Origin: Pseudoalteromonas ulvae UL12
GTDB taxonomy: Bacteria; Pseudomonadota; Gammaproteobacteria; Enterobacterales; Alteromonadaceae
Direction: 5' to 3'
Assembly (NCBI RefSeq): GCF_014925405.1
Contig: NZ_AQHJ01000035.1
Span: 62,001 to 126,000 of the forward strand
Length of the DNA: 64,000 nucleotides
The notes beneath the pieces were generated by a model. It was given only the letters and a program-made list of their open reading frames with translations, did no database searches and had not been told where the DNA came from. This document shows positions 42,829 through 52,000 of the stretch, piece by piece. Positions within the stretch are counted from its first letter, which is position 1. Every line of letters starts with the position of its first letter. Position numbers and translations under genes: made by a program.

Positions 42829-42925
42829 ACAACAATTTAAAGCGGGACTGCTAGCAGTTTGCTCTGTTTCGCTCCGTCGCACAATTTAGCGAAAAAATTT
42901 TTAATCCCTCAACGTGGGCGCTGCA
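42829..42925 (+). repeat. attC-like site G
   Basis: It begins ACAACAATTTAAAGCGGGA and ends TTAATCCCTCAACGTGGGCG (to 42920). This is very like the ends of Vibrio- and Shewanella-type integron sites (AACAATTTAA...GGGA / TCCC...GGGCGTTA), with 'gctctgtttcgctccgtcgcac' as loop. The final GTT is altered to CTG, so the site may be inactive. Confidence 0.65.
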
Positions 42926-42944
42926 ATACTGATAGGAGAGCTCG

Positions 42945-43583
42945 TTGTACCAATTATATTATTTCCCATTGAATGCCAGTATGGCTCCCCACTTCATGCT
43001 CGAAGAGCTAAAAGTAGATTTCGAATTAATAGCTGTAGATCGAAAAAGTAATGCACAAAAATCAGCCGAGTATCTAGCTTTAAACCCTGCAGGTCGGATT
43101 CCCACTTTGGTCGATAATGGTTTTGCTATTTTTGAGAGTCCCGCTATTTGTGTACATTTAGCTGAATCGCATCCATCTTCGAATTTAATCCCAAAAATTG
43201 GAGATAAAAATCGAGCATTATTCTTTCAATGGCTGATGTACTTAACAAATACAGTCCAAGCGGAACTGATGATCTACTTTTATCCTCAGAAACATACAAC
43301 AGATGCTAGTAATGCTGAATACATTATTGAAGCACAAGAAAGCAGAATAACTGAGATGTTTGAACTTCTAGATCGTGAGCTTGAAAATAAAGACTTTCTT
43401 ATTGGTAACTCTATCAGTGCCTGTGATTATTTTTTATTTATGCTGGCTGTTTGGGCTGATGAATTTAAAAAACCACCGTTATCGTTTAGTAACTTATCTA
43501 GGTATCTGCGTAAATTAGCTCAACGTGACGCAATCATTAATGTTTGCAAAAAAGAAAACTTGAGCCTTACAGATTATCAGTAA
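42945..43583 (+). CDS. Glutathione S-transferase family protein, TTG start
   Basis: A 212-residue GST. The thioredoxin-fold N-terminal domain has YQLYYFPLNASMAPHFMLEEL, the cis-Pro region GRIPTLVDNG and the glutathione gamma-Glu site FESPAICVHLAE. The helical C-terminal domain has the usual ISACDYFLFMLAVW. The TTG start shares the 21-base leader of the previous gene exactly. Its activity may be detoxification or thiol transfer; the family is too broad to say more. The gene probably arrived as a cassette. Confidence 0.88.
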   Translation: MYQLYYFPLNASMAPHFMLEELKVDFELIAVDRKSNAQKSAEYLALNPAGRIPTLVDNGFAIFESPAICVHLAESHPSSNLIPKIGDKNRALFFQWLMYLTNTVQAELMIYFYPQKHTTDASNAEYIIEAQESRITEMFELLDRELENKDFLIGNSISACDYFLFMLAVWADEFKKPPLSFSNLSRYLRKLAQRDAIINVCKKENLSLTDYQ

Positions 43584-43593
43584 GTTGCTTACA

Positions 43594-43665
43594 ACACATA
43601 TGAGCCGAACTCTCGTCACTAGGCATTACTTATCTTTTTGGCCGCGTAAATGGCCAAAAAGATAA
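43594..43665 (+). repeat. Dispersed post-stop repeat, copy 2
   Basis: It begins 'acacatatgagccgaactct' 10 bases after the GST stop and contains 'aggcattacttatctttttggccgc'. It is the closest relative of the copy at 62426. GGCC / GGCC and CTTTTTGGCC / GGCCAAAAAG (43633-43660) form a strong hairpin here, which could terminate transcription. Confidence 0.65.
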
Positions 43666-43762
43666 GACATTCTTCGATTGAGCAAATTTTGGCGCTATTC
43701 AAGAGTGCAGGTTTTATCATTGCGCAGGCCCATGTCACGACAATATCGCAATTTTCAGGCTA

Positions 43763-43797
43763 GCCCTATGCCCTATGCCCTATGCCCTATGCCCTAT
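43763..43797 (+). repeat. Heptanucleotide repeat, GCCCTAT x 5
   Basis: Five perfect tandem copies of GCCCTAT lie in a non-coding stretch between the GST gene and a small membrane-protein gene. A plus-strand frame of 98 codons through it has no protein-like features, so I read the repeat as non-coding. Confidence 0.9.
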
Positions 43798-43873
43798 GCA
43801 ATATGCACTATGGTAATACTATTTGAGATATTTATGACTGTTATGTATTTTTCCTACGCCAACAGGGAGTATC

Positions 43874-44167
43874 ATGAAAGATTCAATATTCTTTACAATT
43901 TTGGCTGGGGTTGCAGTCTTTGTAACAGGTCAATTTATTCTAAAGCTTATTTTAGAGCCAATTGTTTCACTTAAAGAAAGTTTGGGTGAATTGTCTGCTT
44001 TTTGCCTAAGAAATAGAGCAAAAATAACGAATGCAAATGCAAATGCAAATGCAACGCTAGAAATGCAGCTGGAGTTTAAATTTTTAGGTTCGAAACTTAT
44101 ATCAAAAAGGCCGCTAGGTAAGAGTTGTCTTTTTGGAGGTATACATGTCAATTCCAAAACATTCTGA
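43874..44167 (+). CDS. Small membrane protein of integron-cassette type
   Basis: A 97-residue protein, MKDSIFFTILAGVAVFVTGQFILKLILEPIV..., with one N-terminal membrane helix and then LKESLGELSAFCLRNRAKITNANA. This form is familiar from small conserved proteins common in cassette arrays and genomic islands of Vibrio and relatives; the function is unknown. A perfect ATGCAA x 4 repeat (44031-44054) encodes NANANANA. The ribosome site (cagggag) is good. The 3' end overlaps the next gene by 23 bases. Confidence 0.7.
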   Translation: MKDSIFFTILAGVAVFVTGQFILKLILEPIVSLKESLGELSAFCLRNRAKITNANANANATLEMQLEFKFLGSKLISKRPLGKSCLFGGIHVNSKTF

Positions 44168-44642
44168 GTTGTTTGATTATGCCAAAGGGGCTTATTTCGC
44201 CGATAGTTTTTTACGCGAAATTCCTAACAATAATCAGACCGCACTTGATATCTATCTTGAAATTGTGAGACAAACGCCTGCGTGGGTTTCATTCTTAATG
44301 GCAACGAGAAATCGTATGGTATCAATGCTTGGTTTGAAGCACTTAGGCCGACTTCAGGATGCTATGTCAGCGGAAAATGCCGCAAGTATTCGCGTTGGTG
44401 AGAGAATCGGTATTTTCACGTTACACAGTAATCGTGATAATGAAATTGTCTTAGAGGACAGTGACAAACATCTGGATGTAAGAGTATCGTTTTTATTGGA
44501 TGTAGTGGGCGATAAAATTACAGTGCATGCAACCACGGTGGTGCATGTACATAACATGTTTGGCAAGGTGTATATGTTTTTTGTTGCTCCAGTCCACAAG
44601 CTCATCGTTCCTAGTTCTTTGAAAACGTTGCCACAGGCATAA
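44145..44642 (+). CDS. DUF2867 family protein
   Basis: A protein of 165 residues from ATG 44145, which follows a strong ribosome site (ggaggtat). An upstream ATG at 44133 is in frame but lies before that site's proper spacing. It contains WVSFLMATRNRMVSMLGLKHLG, IGIFTLHSNRDNEIVLEDSDKHLDVRVSFLL and a closing MFFVAPVHKLIVPSSL, as in DUF2867 proteins. The fold is thought to be SRPBCC-like. The function is unknown. Confidence 0.82.
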   Translation: MSIPKHSELFDYAKGAYFADSFLREIPNNNQTALDIYLEIVRQTPAWVSFLMATRNRMVSMLGLKHLGRLQDAMSAENAASIRVGERIGIFTLHSNRDNEIVLEDSDKHLDVRVSFLLDVVGDKITVHATTVVHVHNMFGKVYMFFVAPVHKLIVPSSLKTLPQA

Positions 44643-44767
44643 CAATTAAGAATAGGTGTCGCGAAGCATAAAACTAATTTTATGTACTTGGTTTTTTCGA
44701 TGAATTAAAAACACAAAAAAGGTACATATAAATTGTTTATTCACAGATTAAGTGTTAGCTTACTGCT

Positions 44768-44818
44768 ATGAAAATATTATTTTTTATCTCTCAAATTTGT
44801 TGGTGGCGCTCTATTTAG
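44768..44818 (+). CDS. trp-type leader peptide MKILFFISQICWWRSI
   Basis: A 16-codon frame with two adjacent TGG (Trp) codons at 44801-44806 and a stop 3 codons later. It lies 98 bases before the TrpRS gene. Trp is rare, so a WW pair in so short a frame just before a tryptophan gene is the classic signature of a ribosome-mediated attenuator. The ribosome site is weak. The following bases form the alternative hairpins described in the next entry. Confidence 0.8.
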   Translation: MKILFFISQICWWRSI

Positions 44819-44899
44819 AGCGGCACTTGAATCTATTTGTTCAATGGCTGCCGAAAGGTAACAGTTGAATGTCATACTATTTCTTTCGGTCGCTGTTTT
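44808..44899 (+). promoter_or_regulatory. Trp attenuator of the TrpRS gene
   Basis: Three mutually exclusive hairpins can be drawn. 1:2 (pause) is GCTCT 44808-44812 with AGAGC 44817-44821. 2:3 (antiterminator) is CGGCA 44821-44825 plus TTGAA 44827-44831 with TTCAA 44840-44844 plus TGCCG 44849-44853. 3:4 (terminator) is CCGAAAG 44851-44857 with CTTTCGG 44883-44889, extended by outer pairs, then TGTTTTAA. A ribosome stalled at the Trp codons would cover arm 1 and free 2:3, so the TrpRS would be made when charged tRNA-Trp is short. Confidence 0.78.
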
Positions 44900-44916
44900 A
44901 ATTGAAGGAAATACAC

Positions 44917-45915
44917 ATGAACCACAAAATTTTAACCGGCGATAGACCTACAGGGCCACTGCATTTAGGTCATTATGTTGGCTCACTAAAAAACAGAATC
45001 GAATTACAAAATCAATATTCGCAAACGATATTAATAGCTGATCTGCAAGCTTTAACTGACAACAGCCATAATCCGAAAAAGGTGTCGGGTAATATTTTAA
45101 ATGTATTAGCTGACTATCTTGCTGTCGGGATCTGTCCAACTAAAACGACAATTTGTTTGCAGTCTGCTTTACCTGCTTTATCCGAACTTTCTATGTTTTA
45201 TGCCAACTTAGTCTCAGTGTCTCGTTTGGAGCGCAATCCAACCGTTAAGGCGGAAATTGAGAGTAAAGAGTTTGGTAGCTCAATTCCTGCTGGCTTTTTT
45301 AGCTACCCAATCAGTCAGGCTGCTGATATTACTGCATTTGATGCGACCTTAGTGCCAGTAGGCGATGACCAACTTCCTATGATAGAAATTACTAATGAAA
45401 TTGTTAGAAAATTAAATAACATTGCGCAAAAAAACATTCTAACTCAAGCGAAACCATTATTAAGTGATACACCGAGGTTACCTGGCGTTGATGGGAAAGC
45501 TAAAATGTCAAAATCCTTAGGTAATGTTATTACTTTTGGTAGTACTGACGACATGATTGTAAAGGCTGTTCGAGCCATGTATACCGATCCAAATCATTTG
45601 AGAGTGGATGATCCTGGGCAAGTTGAAGGTAATGTCGTCTTTACGTATCTAGATGCCTTTTATGATGACAAAGCGTTTGTTACGCAATTGAAAAATCATT
45701 ATTCAGGAGGTGGGTTGGGGGATAGTAAACTTAAAGGCATTCTGGCTGATTGTTTAATTAACTTGATTACGCCGATAAGGGCTAGACGAGAGCGTTTTTT
45801 AGCCGATCAAGGTGAGCTGATCGCAATTTTAAAATCAGGTACTGAGGTGGCAAATCAACAAACTCAAGCTGTAGCGCAGCGTGTTAAGTCATCTTTTGGA
45901 TTAAATTTATTTTGA
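44917..45915 (+). CDS. trpS: Tryptophanyl-tRNA synthetase, auxiliary (TrpRS II-like) type
   Basis: A 332-residue class I aminoacyl-tRNA synthetase that charges tRNA-Trp. The HIGH motif is HLGH (16-19) in GDRPTGPLHLGHYVGSLKNR, and KMSKS is at 196-200. The start ATG 44917 has GAAGGA 8 bases upstream. The sequence (RPTG.LHLGH, LADLQALTD, LVPVGDDQLPM, LPGVDGKAKMSKSLGN) is closer to the second-type TrpRS known from Deinococcus than to Escherichia coli TrpS. Such second enzymes are often resistant to tryptophan analogues or linked to specialised metabolism. It is controlled by the upstream attenuator and converges on the violacein operon. A housekeeping TrpRS is expected elsewhere. Confidence 0.92.
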   Translation: MNHKILTGDRPTGPLHLGHYVGSLKNRIELQNQYSQTILIADLQALTDNSHNPKKVSGNILNVLADYLAVGICPTKTTICLQSALPALSELSMFYANLVSVSRLERNPTVKAEIESKEFGSSIPAGFFSYPISQAADITAFDATLVPVGDDQLPMIEITNEIVRKLNNIAQKNILTQAKPLLSDTPRLPGVDGKAKMSKSLGNVITFGSTDDMIVKAVRAMYTDPNHLRVDDPGQVEGNVVFTYLDAFYDDKAFVTQLKNHYSGGGLGDSKLKGILADCLINLITPIRARRERFLADQGELIAILKSGTEVANQQTQAVAQRVKSSFGLNLF

Positions 45916-45933
45916 ACGAGTTGTTTGGTAAAA

Positions 45934-45970
45934 AACAGCCATTAGAAGTATTTTACTTTTAATGGCTGTT
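45934..45970 (-). terminator. Terminator of the violacein operon
   Basis: An 11-bp perfect stem (AACAGCCATTA 45934-45944, TAATGGCTGTT 45960-45970) is followed on the minus strand by TTTTTACC. It lies 24 bases beyond the vioE stop. It also sits after the convergent trpS and may work both ways. Confidence 0.85.
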
Positions 45971-45993
45971 AGCCCTCATTCCCACACAGAGTG

Positions 45994-46593
45994 TTATTGA
46001 TTTAACAGCTCTGGTTTGAATATTTCTTTATCTATCTTAAAGGTATTAAAATTAGGAAAGTCTCTAACGGATGCACATATGTTTGGATCTCCGGTGATCA
46101 TACGTACCAGATGATTGGTTTCTTTTATAAAATAATATGTAGCAGGACCTTTGTTATCAGGCCGTTGGAAACACCATTTTTCAGCTTGATGCCCTAACAC
46201 TGTTTCAATGCCCATATATTGTGCATTACATGTAATTAAAACATCTTGAGTGAGTATTAATTCATGGCATGGATCGATTTCATCAGTTAAAACTTGGGCT
46301 GAAAATTCTGAGGTACTTTTCATATCGTCACGTGTATAAGCGACTTTTGATTTAAACGATTCGTCCGTATTTGGATGCATAATTTCTGACATCCATAATC
46401 TGTTACCCATCTTTATCTCTGACCAAGGATTGAATATTCCGTCAATACGGCATACATTTTTTGTGTAATCGAACCAACAATAACCTGAAGTAATGTCATC
46501 ATCAGGCTGCATTGGCATCCAATATGAGATATAGCTACTGCTCCATTGCTCAGGTAATAAAGGCGGTGTTTTTGTTAGTTGACCCAGTTGCAT
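45994..46593 (-). CDS. vioE: VioE, violacein biosynthesis enzyme
   Basis: A 199-residue protein. VioE converts the VioB imine dimer to prodeoxyviolacein through a 1,2-indole shift and uses no cofactor. The sequence shows the family features PEQWSSSYISYWMPMQPDDDITSGYCWFDY, VCRIDGIFNPW and the C-terminal WCFQRPDNKGPATYYF. It is slightly longer than the Chromobacterium protein (about 191). It is last in the operon: the ATG at 46593 follows the vioD stop with no gap. A terminator follows. Confidence 0.95.
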   Translation of the reverse strand: MQLGQLTKTPPLLPEQWSSSYISYWMPMQPDDDITSGYCWFDYTKNVCRIDGIFNPWSEIKMGNRLWMSEIMHPNTDESFKSKVAYTRDDMKSTSEFSAQVLTDEIDPCHELILTQDVLITCNAQYMGIETVLGHQAEKWCFQRPDNKGPATYYFIKETNHLVRMITGDPNICASVRDFPNFNTFKIDKEIFKPELLNQ

Positions 46594-47727
46594 TTATTGC
46601 ACTCCTCTCGATAAAGCTTTTTCGAGAGCTTGTCCAAGTGCTGGCGGCAAAGGTGGCAATTGATCTCTACGTGTAGCAAAACTCTTTGCTAACTCTGTAG
46701 TAGATAAATGCATGCGATCTTCCACACTTTCAAACCATAACCGACTGGTACTTGCGTGCTGATCAAACAATTGCATAATTGGCATGACATTTTGGTTGAA
46801 GTCTTCTAACGCCTTAGTAATGTTTTTTGCATGGTCATGCACTGATTTAACCAACAGTTGAGCACCAACTACAGCCATGGTTGTGCCATGCCCTATAGAA
46901 AAGTGTCCAGATTGTAATGCATCACCAATCAGTACTATGTTATCGCTATAGGCTTTTTCATGACTCAATGTCATAAAATTACGCCATTTTAATCCTTGAG
47001 GAGTAATAACGTTATGGCCATCGAGCTCATCCTGAAAGACTGATGCAATAAAGGCTTCTGCATCTTGAGTCGACATTTCATCTAAACCCGATTTTTGATA
47101 GGTTTCATCACTGCATTCAACAACAAAAGTACTCATATTGCTGGAGTATTTATAACTGTGAGCAACAAAAATACCATTCGCTTTGGTTTTGAAAATTAAG
47201 TTCATCTCATCAAACTTTTTAGTTGTTCCATACCACATATAGCGATTTTTACCGAATTCAACCGTCGGTTTTAATGTGTCTTTATAGTAGGTCGATGTTT
47301 GATTAATGCCGTTTGATACCACGACTAAATCATATTTATCGCATTCTAAATCATTCAGCTCTAATGCAGGCTTTTCATATTGGATGTGTATGCCTAAACC
47401 AATACATAATTGTCTGAGTTCACGCACCATTGATTTTCGTTCTGCACCACATAATGTAACGCCCGTTTTTGTTAAGGCGGAATCATTTTGGTGAGTGAGT
47501 TTAAATTGCTCTAAATATTGTGCATCTAATGACTCATGATTTGATAAATATGACAGAGGATTTGCAGGATGCTGCTGCGCTCTCCCTGGTAGCACAACCC
47601 CCCAACCAACACTTTCTTCTTGGTGGTTTTTTTCAATAATATTGATGTTCCAATCCGGGTTTAATTTTTTTATTTGACTAGAAAACATCAATCCTGCCGG
47701 TCCAGCTCCGATCACAAGAATATTCAT
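46594..47727 (-). CDS. vioD: VioD, FAD-dependent hydroxylase of violacein synthesis
   Basis: A protein of about 377 residues, close to Chromobacterium VioD (373). VioD hydroxylates the indole C5 of protodeoxyviolaceinic acid with FAD and NADPH. FAD motifs are MNILVIGAGPAGLMF at the N-terminus and IVLIGDALQSGHFSIGHGTTMAV near residue 275. I take the ATG at 47727, which overlaps the vioC stop as TAATG. An ATG nine codons upstream would lie inside vioC. Translation is coupled to vioC. Confidence 0.95.
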   Translation of the reverse strand: MNILVIGAGPAGLMFSSQIKKLNPDWNINIIEKNHQEESVGWGVVLPGRAQQHPANPLSYLSNHESLDAQYLEQFKLTHQNDSALTKTGVTLCGAERKSMVRELRQLCIGLGIHIQYEKPALELNDLECDKYDLVVVSNGINQTSTYYKDTLKPTVEFGKNRYMWYGTTKKFDEMNLIFKTKANGIFVAHSYKYSSNMSTFVVECSDETYQKSGLDEMSTQDAEAFIASVFQDELDGHNVITPQGLKWRNFMTLSHEKAYSDNIVLIGDALQSGHFSIGHGTTMAVVGAQLLVKSVHDHAKNITKALEDFNQNVMPIMQLFDQHASTSRLWFESVEDRMHLSTTELAKSFATRRDQLPPLPPALGQALEKALSRGVQ

Positions 47728-49016
47728 TAATTTAATCTTCCTATTTTGTACCAAACATTTTGTTTTTGTTGAAAGTGTCTAATTTGGCTGTATTTCATTG
47801 AGGTGAAATATAATTTTTCAGCCATATCAGGAGGGTAAAGTGTGGGGAACTTTTTCCCCATATAACGCAAATACCTGGCTCGTAAAAAGAAAATGGGATT
47901 TGAGCAACTTAATACTTGATAGTTAGCGCGTGCCATATCTTGCATTGCATCGGCTTCTACTTTTCGTAAGCTTGTAAACTCAGGTAAAATATCCGTTAAA
48001 TTGCAATCGTATTTATCAAATAATTCAGCTAGAACGTAGGCATCTTCTAATGCCATATTCATACCTTGGCCTAAAAATGGCGCGGTAGCGTGCGCAGAGT
48101 CGCCTATCAATAAGGCTTTATCTTTGTAGTGGAAGGTTGAAGATCTGACATTGATTAAATCGTTACTCGGTTTCACCATAAATTGTTCAAGTAATTCAGT
48201 GCGTATCTCTGGAGGGAGCATGGCGTAATAACGCTCAAAAAACTCACGCATTGCTTCTTTATCATCTGTATGCAAACTGACTTTGCCGGTAAATGGTAAA
48301 CACACAGCAAAACTGATGCTGCCATCAGGGATCGTCGCTGCTCTTCCTGCAAATTGACCATTCGAGTCCATGCCGAAAAAGTGTAATAAATCAGGTGCTA
48401 GCCCAACGGTTTTTGCATCAGGGATCACTAACGTTTTATAACCATGTTTGAAAAATGATTGCTCAAATTCAAAGCGACGACAATGGGATTGCATGGCCTC
48501 TCTCACACTCGAACGCGCACCATCAGCACCAATTAATAAGTCACCTTGGTGCTCAATAAACTGGTTATGCTCATCTTTGGTTAATAAATGACATTTATCT
48601 AAATTAACTTCTATGCAGCGTTGGTGGAAATGGTAATTCACACCGGCTTTTTCGGCATATTTGTTGAGTAATAACTGGAAATCACTGCGACTTAGGGAAA
48701 GTGGTTTTAATTTATCTAATGGAGGCAACTCGCGTATTTTATTTTTTCCAGCAACAAATAAAGACATGCCAGAGACTTCAACACCGCAATCTTGCAGCTC
48801 ATTGAGGGGAATGCCAGCTTCAACAACAGCCTTTATACCACGCACTGTCATGCTGACACCTATCGCTCTTGAGCTGACTTGATCGATATAATCATTTTGA
48901 TCGAGTAATGGGTTACCTCGTTTTTCAATGACATGTACTTCAAGTCCTTTATTTGCCAAAAAAATTGCTGTTAGGCTGCCTGCTAGGCCACCACCAACAA
49001 TGATTACTTTTTTCAT
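47727..49016 (-). CDS. vioC: VioC, FAD-dependent monooxygenase of violacein synthesis
   Basis: A 429-residue flavoprotein, the same length as Chromobacterium VioC. It oxygenates the second indole C2 in the last steps to violacein and deoxyviolacein. FAD motifs are MKKVIIVGGGLAGSLTAIFLA, LLIGADGARSSVRE and LLIGDSAHATAPFLGQGMNMALEDA. It begins 2 bases after the vioB stop. Confidence 0.96.
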   Translation of the reverse strand: MKKVIIVGGGLAGSLTAIFLANKGLEVHVIEKRGNPLLDQNDYIDQVSSRAIGVSMTVRGIKAVVEAGIPLNELQDCGVEVSGMSLFVAGKNKIRELPPLDKLKPLSLSRSDFQLLLNKYAEKAGVNYHFHQRCIEVNLDKCHLLTKDEHNQFIEHQGDLLIGADGARSSVREAMQSHCRRFEFEQSFFKHGYKTLVIPDAKTVGLAPDLLHFFGMDSNGQFAGRAATIPDGSISFAVCLPFTGKVSLHTDDKEAMREFFERYYAMLPPEIRTELLEQFMVKPSNDLINVRSSTFHYKDKALLIGDSAHATAPFLGQGMNMALEDAYVLAELFDKYDCNLTDILPEFTSLRKVEADAMQDMARANYQVLSCSNPIFFLRARYLRYMGKKFPTLYPPDMAEKLYFTSMKYSQIRHFQQKQNVWYKIGRLN

Positions 49017-49018
49017 TA

Positions 49019-52000
49019 TTAACCCTCCCTTGATAATTGATTGGTTGCGAGCTCGATCATTTGGTTATGATAAAAATCGAGAAGTTCTATTTGCGTTTCT
49101 GGCGGTGTCCCTGAGACTGTTCTGGCCATGTGTGCGAGGTGTTTACATTCTTGTGCGAGTGCAAAACAACCTTTGTGATAATCATCGATCGCTTTAAAGT
49201 TAATAGCTCGCGGTAAAGGTGGCCCGGCATTTCTACCAGCAATACCTGAAGGTAAAGTCATTAAATGCACCGATAGTGGTCTTAAAATACCCGTCATTAA
49301 ATCAATGGCGGCATTCATTAAGCGAGATCGCCTCATGCTTCCTTGTGTTGTTTGGGCAAAATGTTGCATCATCATTTTGAACATAAGTTCATGACACCCT
49401 TGATATAAGGCCATTAACGCTTTGCTATGCGGATCTGTGACGACATTACAGCCCGTGCGTTCGCTCATCACTGGGTTTTTCAAAACCGGATATGCTGGCT
49501 CAAAAGGAATATCACTCAATGTGAGTTTTTTAGATATTGACCTTAAACGATTGAAATGACTTAATTCGAATTGAGGTGAGTCTGCACTGGCGCCTTCACC
49601 CTGTTCTGTTACAAAATCGATAGCAAACAGTGCTGTTTCTTTATCGTACACTTCAAATTGATAATTTGGATAAGCACGATTTATGAGCTCATTTAAAAAC
49701 AAATGATGCTCGCCGCCTCTTTTGCTTATTTCACTGGTGTATAAATTAGGAATTTCATTGATTGCGATACGAATTTCAGAATAAAAGTCAGCAATTGATT
49801 GACCTACTGAAGCAAAAAAATGCGGCCATTCAAAACGGACAAACTTAGCGATAATATGTTCTGAAAATGGTTCAAAAGAAAACTCCGTATCTAACCCAAA
49901 TTTATCTTTTGCTGCTTGGCCAAAAATAGGTTCACCAGGGTAAAAAGGTTCGCCTAAAGACATTAAAATATTATTAACTACTAAGTAATGAATCATTTCT
50001 TCATGCGCGATTTCTAAAATTGCACCTCGCCAACCGCTATCTCTGCGCCTGTCTTTAGTTCCATTCACTAAAGCTAATTGCTCTTGAGTCCAGCGGCCTG
50101 AATCGACCAATTGCTCTGCGGCTGCATAGGTTGGCAAAGAATAGGCGCTGTATAGATATTGCAGCATAATTGAAAGTTCGAGATCGACAGCATCACGAAG
50201 CTTTGCGATTAGTTGTGCTTTATTTTTAATGTCACCTTTTACTTTTATGGGCTGATGCAAATCTGGCAGGAGTTTTGGAATGGCCGATTGTTCAACATTA
50301 CTTAAGTATTTAAGAAAGAGGTGTGATTTAACAGACGACATTTCTCTAGTGCTGGGCATGTAATAACTTTTATTGCGATTCTTTGGGTCACACATTTGCC
50401 ACATCAAGCGGGCGTAAGTTTCACATTTACATTTATCGGCCATGCTAAACACTTTGTCAGCCATAAATGGGTAAAGCAATTCGTAATATCCCATCACATT
50501 GTGATAAAGAAAATCATAATCGACATATTCGTCTGGCACATTGAGTAAGTGCCAATCATCACTGAGAATACGCACTTGAATGGGGCTCGCTTGCTCGCCT
50601 AAAAAGAGCTCTCCACTTCCTGCTGCTAAACTCTCAATGGTTAGTTTTCCTTTTCCTTGATGGTCAGTTTCAATAAATGCATCACAATTAATGGTTTTCG
50701 GTGTTGCTATAAAAGGCACTAGACGGTTAATCGAACTGGGTTTGCCGCGCAAATAACTGAAAATCTCAATTTCGTTAGTACTTTTACTCTCCTCGTTAGG
50801 GTTGGACGATTCGATCGCGATAATGTTTTGTTCTGCTTGTATCTGCCAATCGGATTCGTGCCAAGTATGCTGGTTGGACGCTAAGCTAAGAGACAGTTCA
50901 TCCAATGCCGTATTGCTTATTTTTAATGGGATATCAAAAACATGATTGTTATCTGAATGTTGATAAAGTGACTCAGGTAAAATCGCAATAACTTCACCAT
51001 TACTTGATTTTAGAACTAAATCTCCTAACGAGACTTTATTCGCTAGCTTGGGAGGCATGCCATTTTTTACAGGTAGCGACTCTAAATACGCTTGATGTGG
51101 AATGCTAATAGGCATATTCAAACTTGCCCAACCATCCTGAATTTTAACTGTAATAGGTGAATACTGAGCGGGGTTATCTGGTTGTAAAATTCGGCCTGTT
51201 GGGTTAGTAGCCATTTCATGCTTACGCCATAGACCGATTGTTCCATGCAGGTCACAAAAAACAGGTGTATCGGGTTGTTGAGGAGGAGAAAGATTCGATA
51301 CACAATATTGTACTGTTAAGCCAAGTACATCGGGGTCTTCAAGTGCGGCTTTTAGTTGCGCTAAAAAGGGAGAATCGATATTTAACTGGTTAAATAAAAA
51401 GTTCTGATTCTTTTTACAAACAGAAAATTGAAATAACCGAGCTTCTGCCATTTCACTGCATAAAAAATGGTTGGGCTGTTCGACTATGTATCCAGGGTTT
51501 AGCCAACGAACACCATGTGTGCAATCTATATCGGAAGAAAATATATGTGCTGTATTTGCCGACGCATTTGCATCACTAATTGTCAGTTGACCAGCATATA
51601 TTAAAGCTGAGTCTCGCCTTGTTGGATCATTATCAACCCAGCGAGCGCGATTAAAGGATGTTCTTAAATATTCGTTATAATGCCCCCATAAACCCAATTT
51701 ACTGCCGACTAAGGGATCGGTCGTTTGATTGTGTCCAGGATGCAGTTGCACTGATGTAATGTAGGTATTTTCCCAAGAAAAATGGTTATTCCCTATCATG
51801 TTATATCCCGCTACATGATTAAAATCGCCCTTTGGATCTTCTTGACCTAAATGATTAAATTTGGGTGTAAAAGACTTTAAATATTCATGGTATTTACTGG
51901 GATGTTGTTTTAAGTCAAATTCAGAACCATGTTGGAAGACTGTATTAGTCGCGATATCAAGCGTATTTTTGATATTTCTGTTTGCTGTGGGCACGTTAAC

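Noticed and set aside
43678..43974. Plus-strand reading frame of 98 codons
   Set aside because: It is built largely from the GCCCTAT repeat (MPYALCPMPYA...) and overlaps the better-supported gene at 43874.
33200..44640. Integron integrase gene within the cassette-like region
   Set aside because: No tyrosine recombinase is visible on either strand, so the array, if real, is detached or its integrase lies outside.
44752..44767. TrpR-operator-like sequence before the leader peptide
   Set aside because: By eye about 11 of 16 positions agree with the operator consensus. The match is imperfect and lies where the leader's ribosome site must be, so I do not call it.
44643..44916. T-box riboswitch as the control of trpS
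   Set aside because: No T-box consensus sequence is present, and a WW leader peptide with competing hairpins explains the region better.
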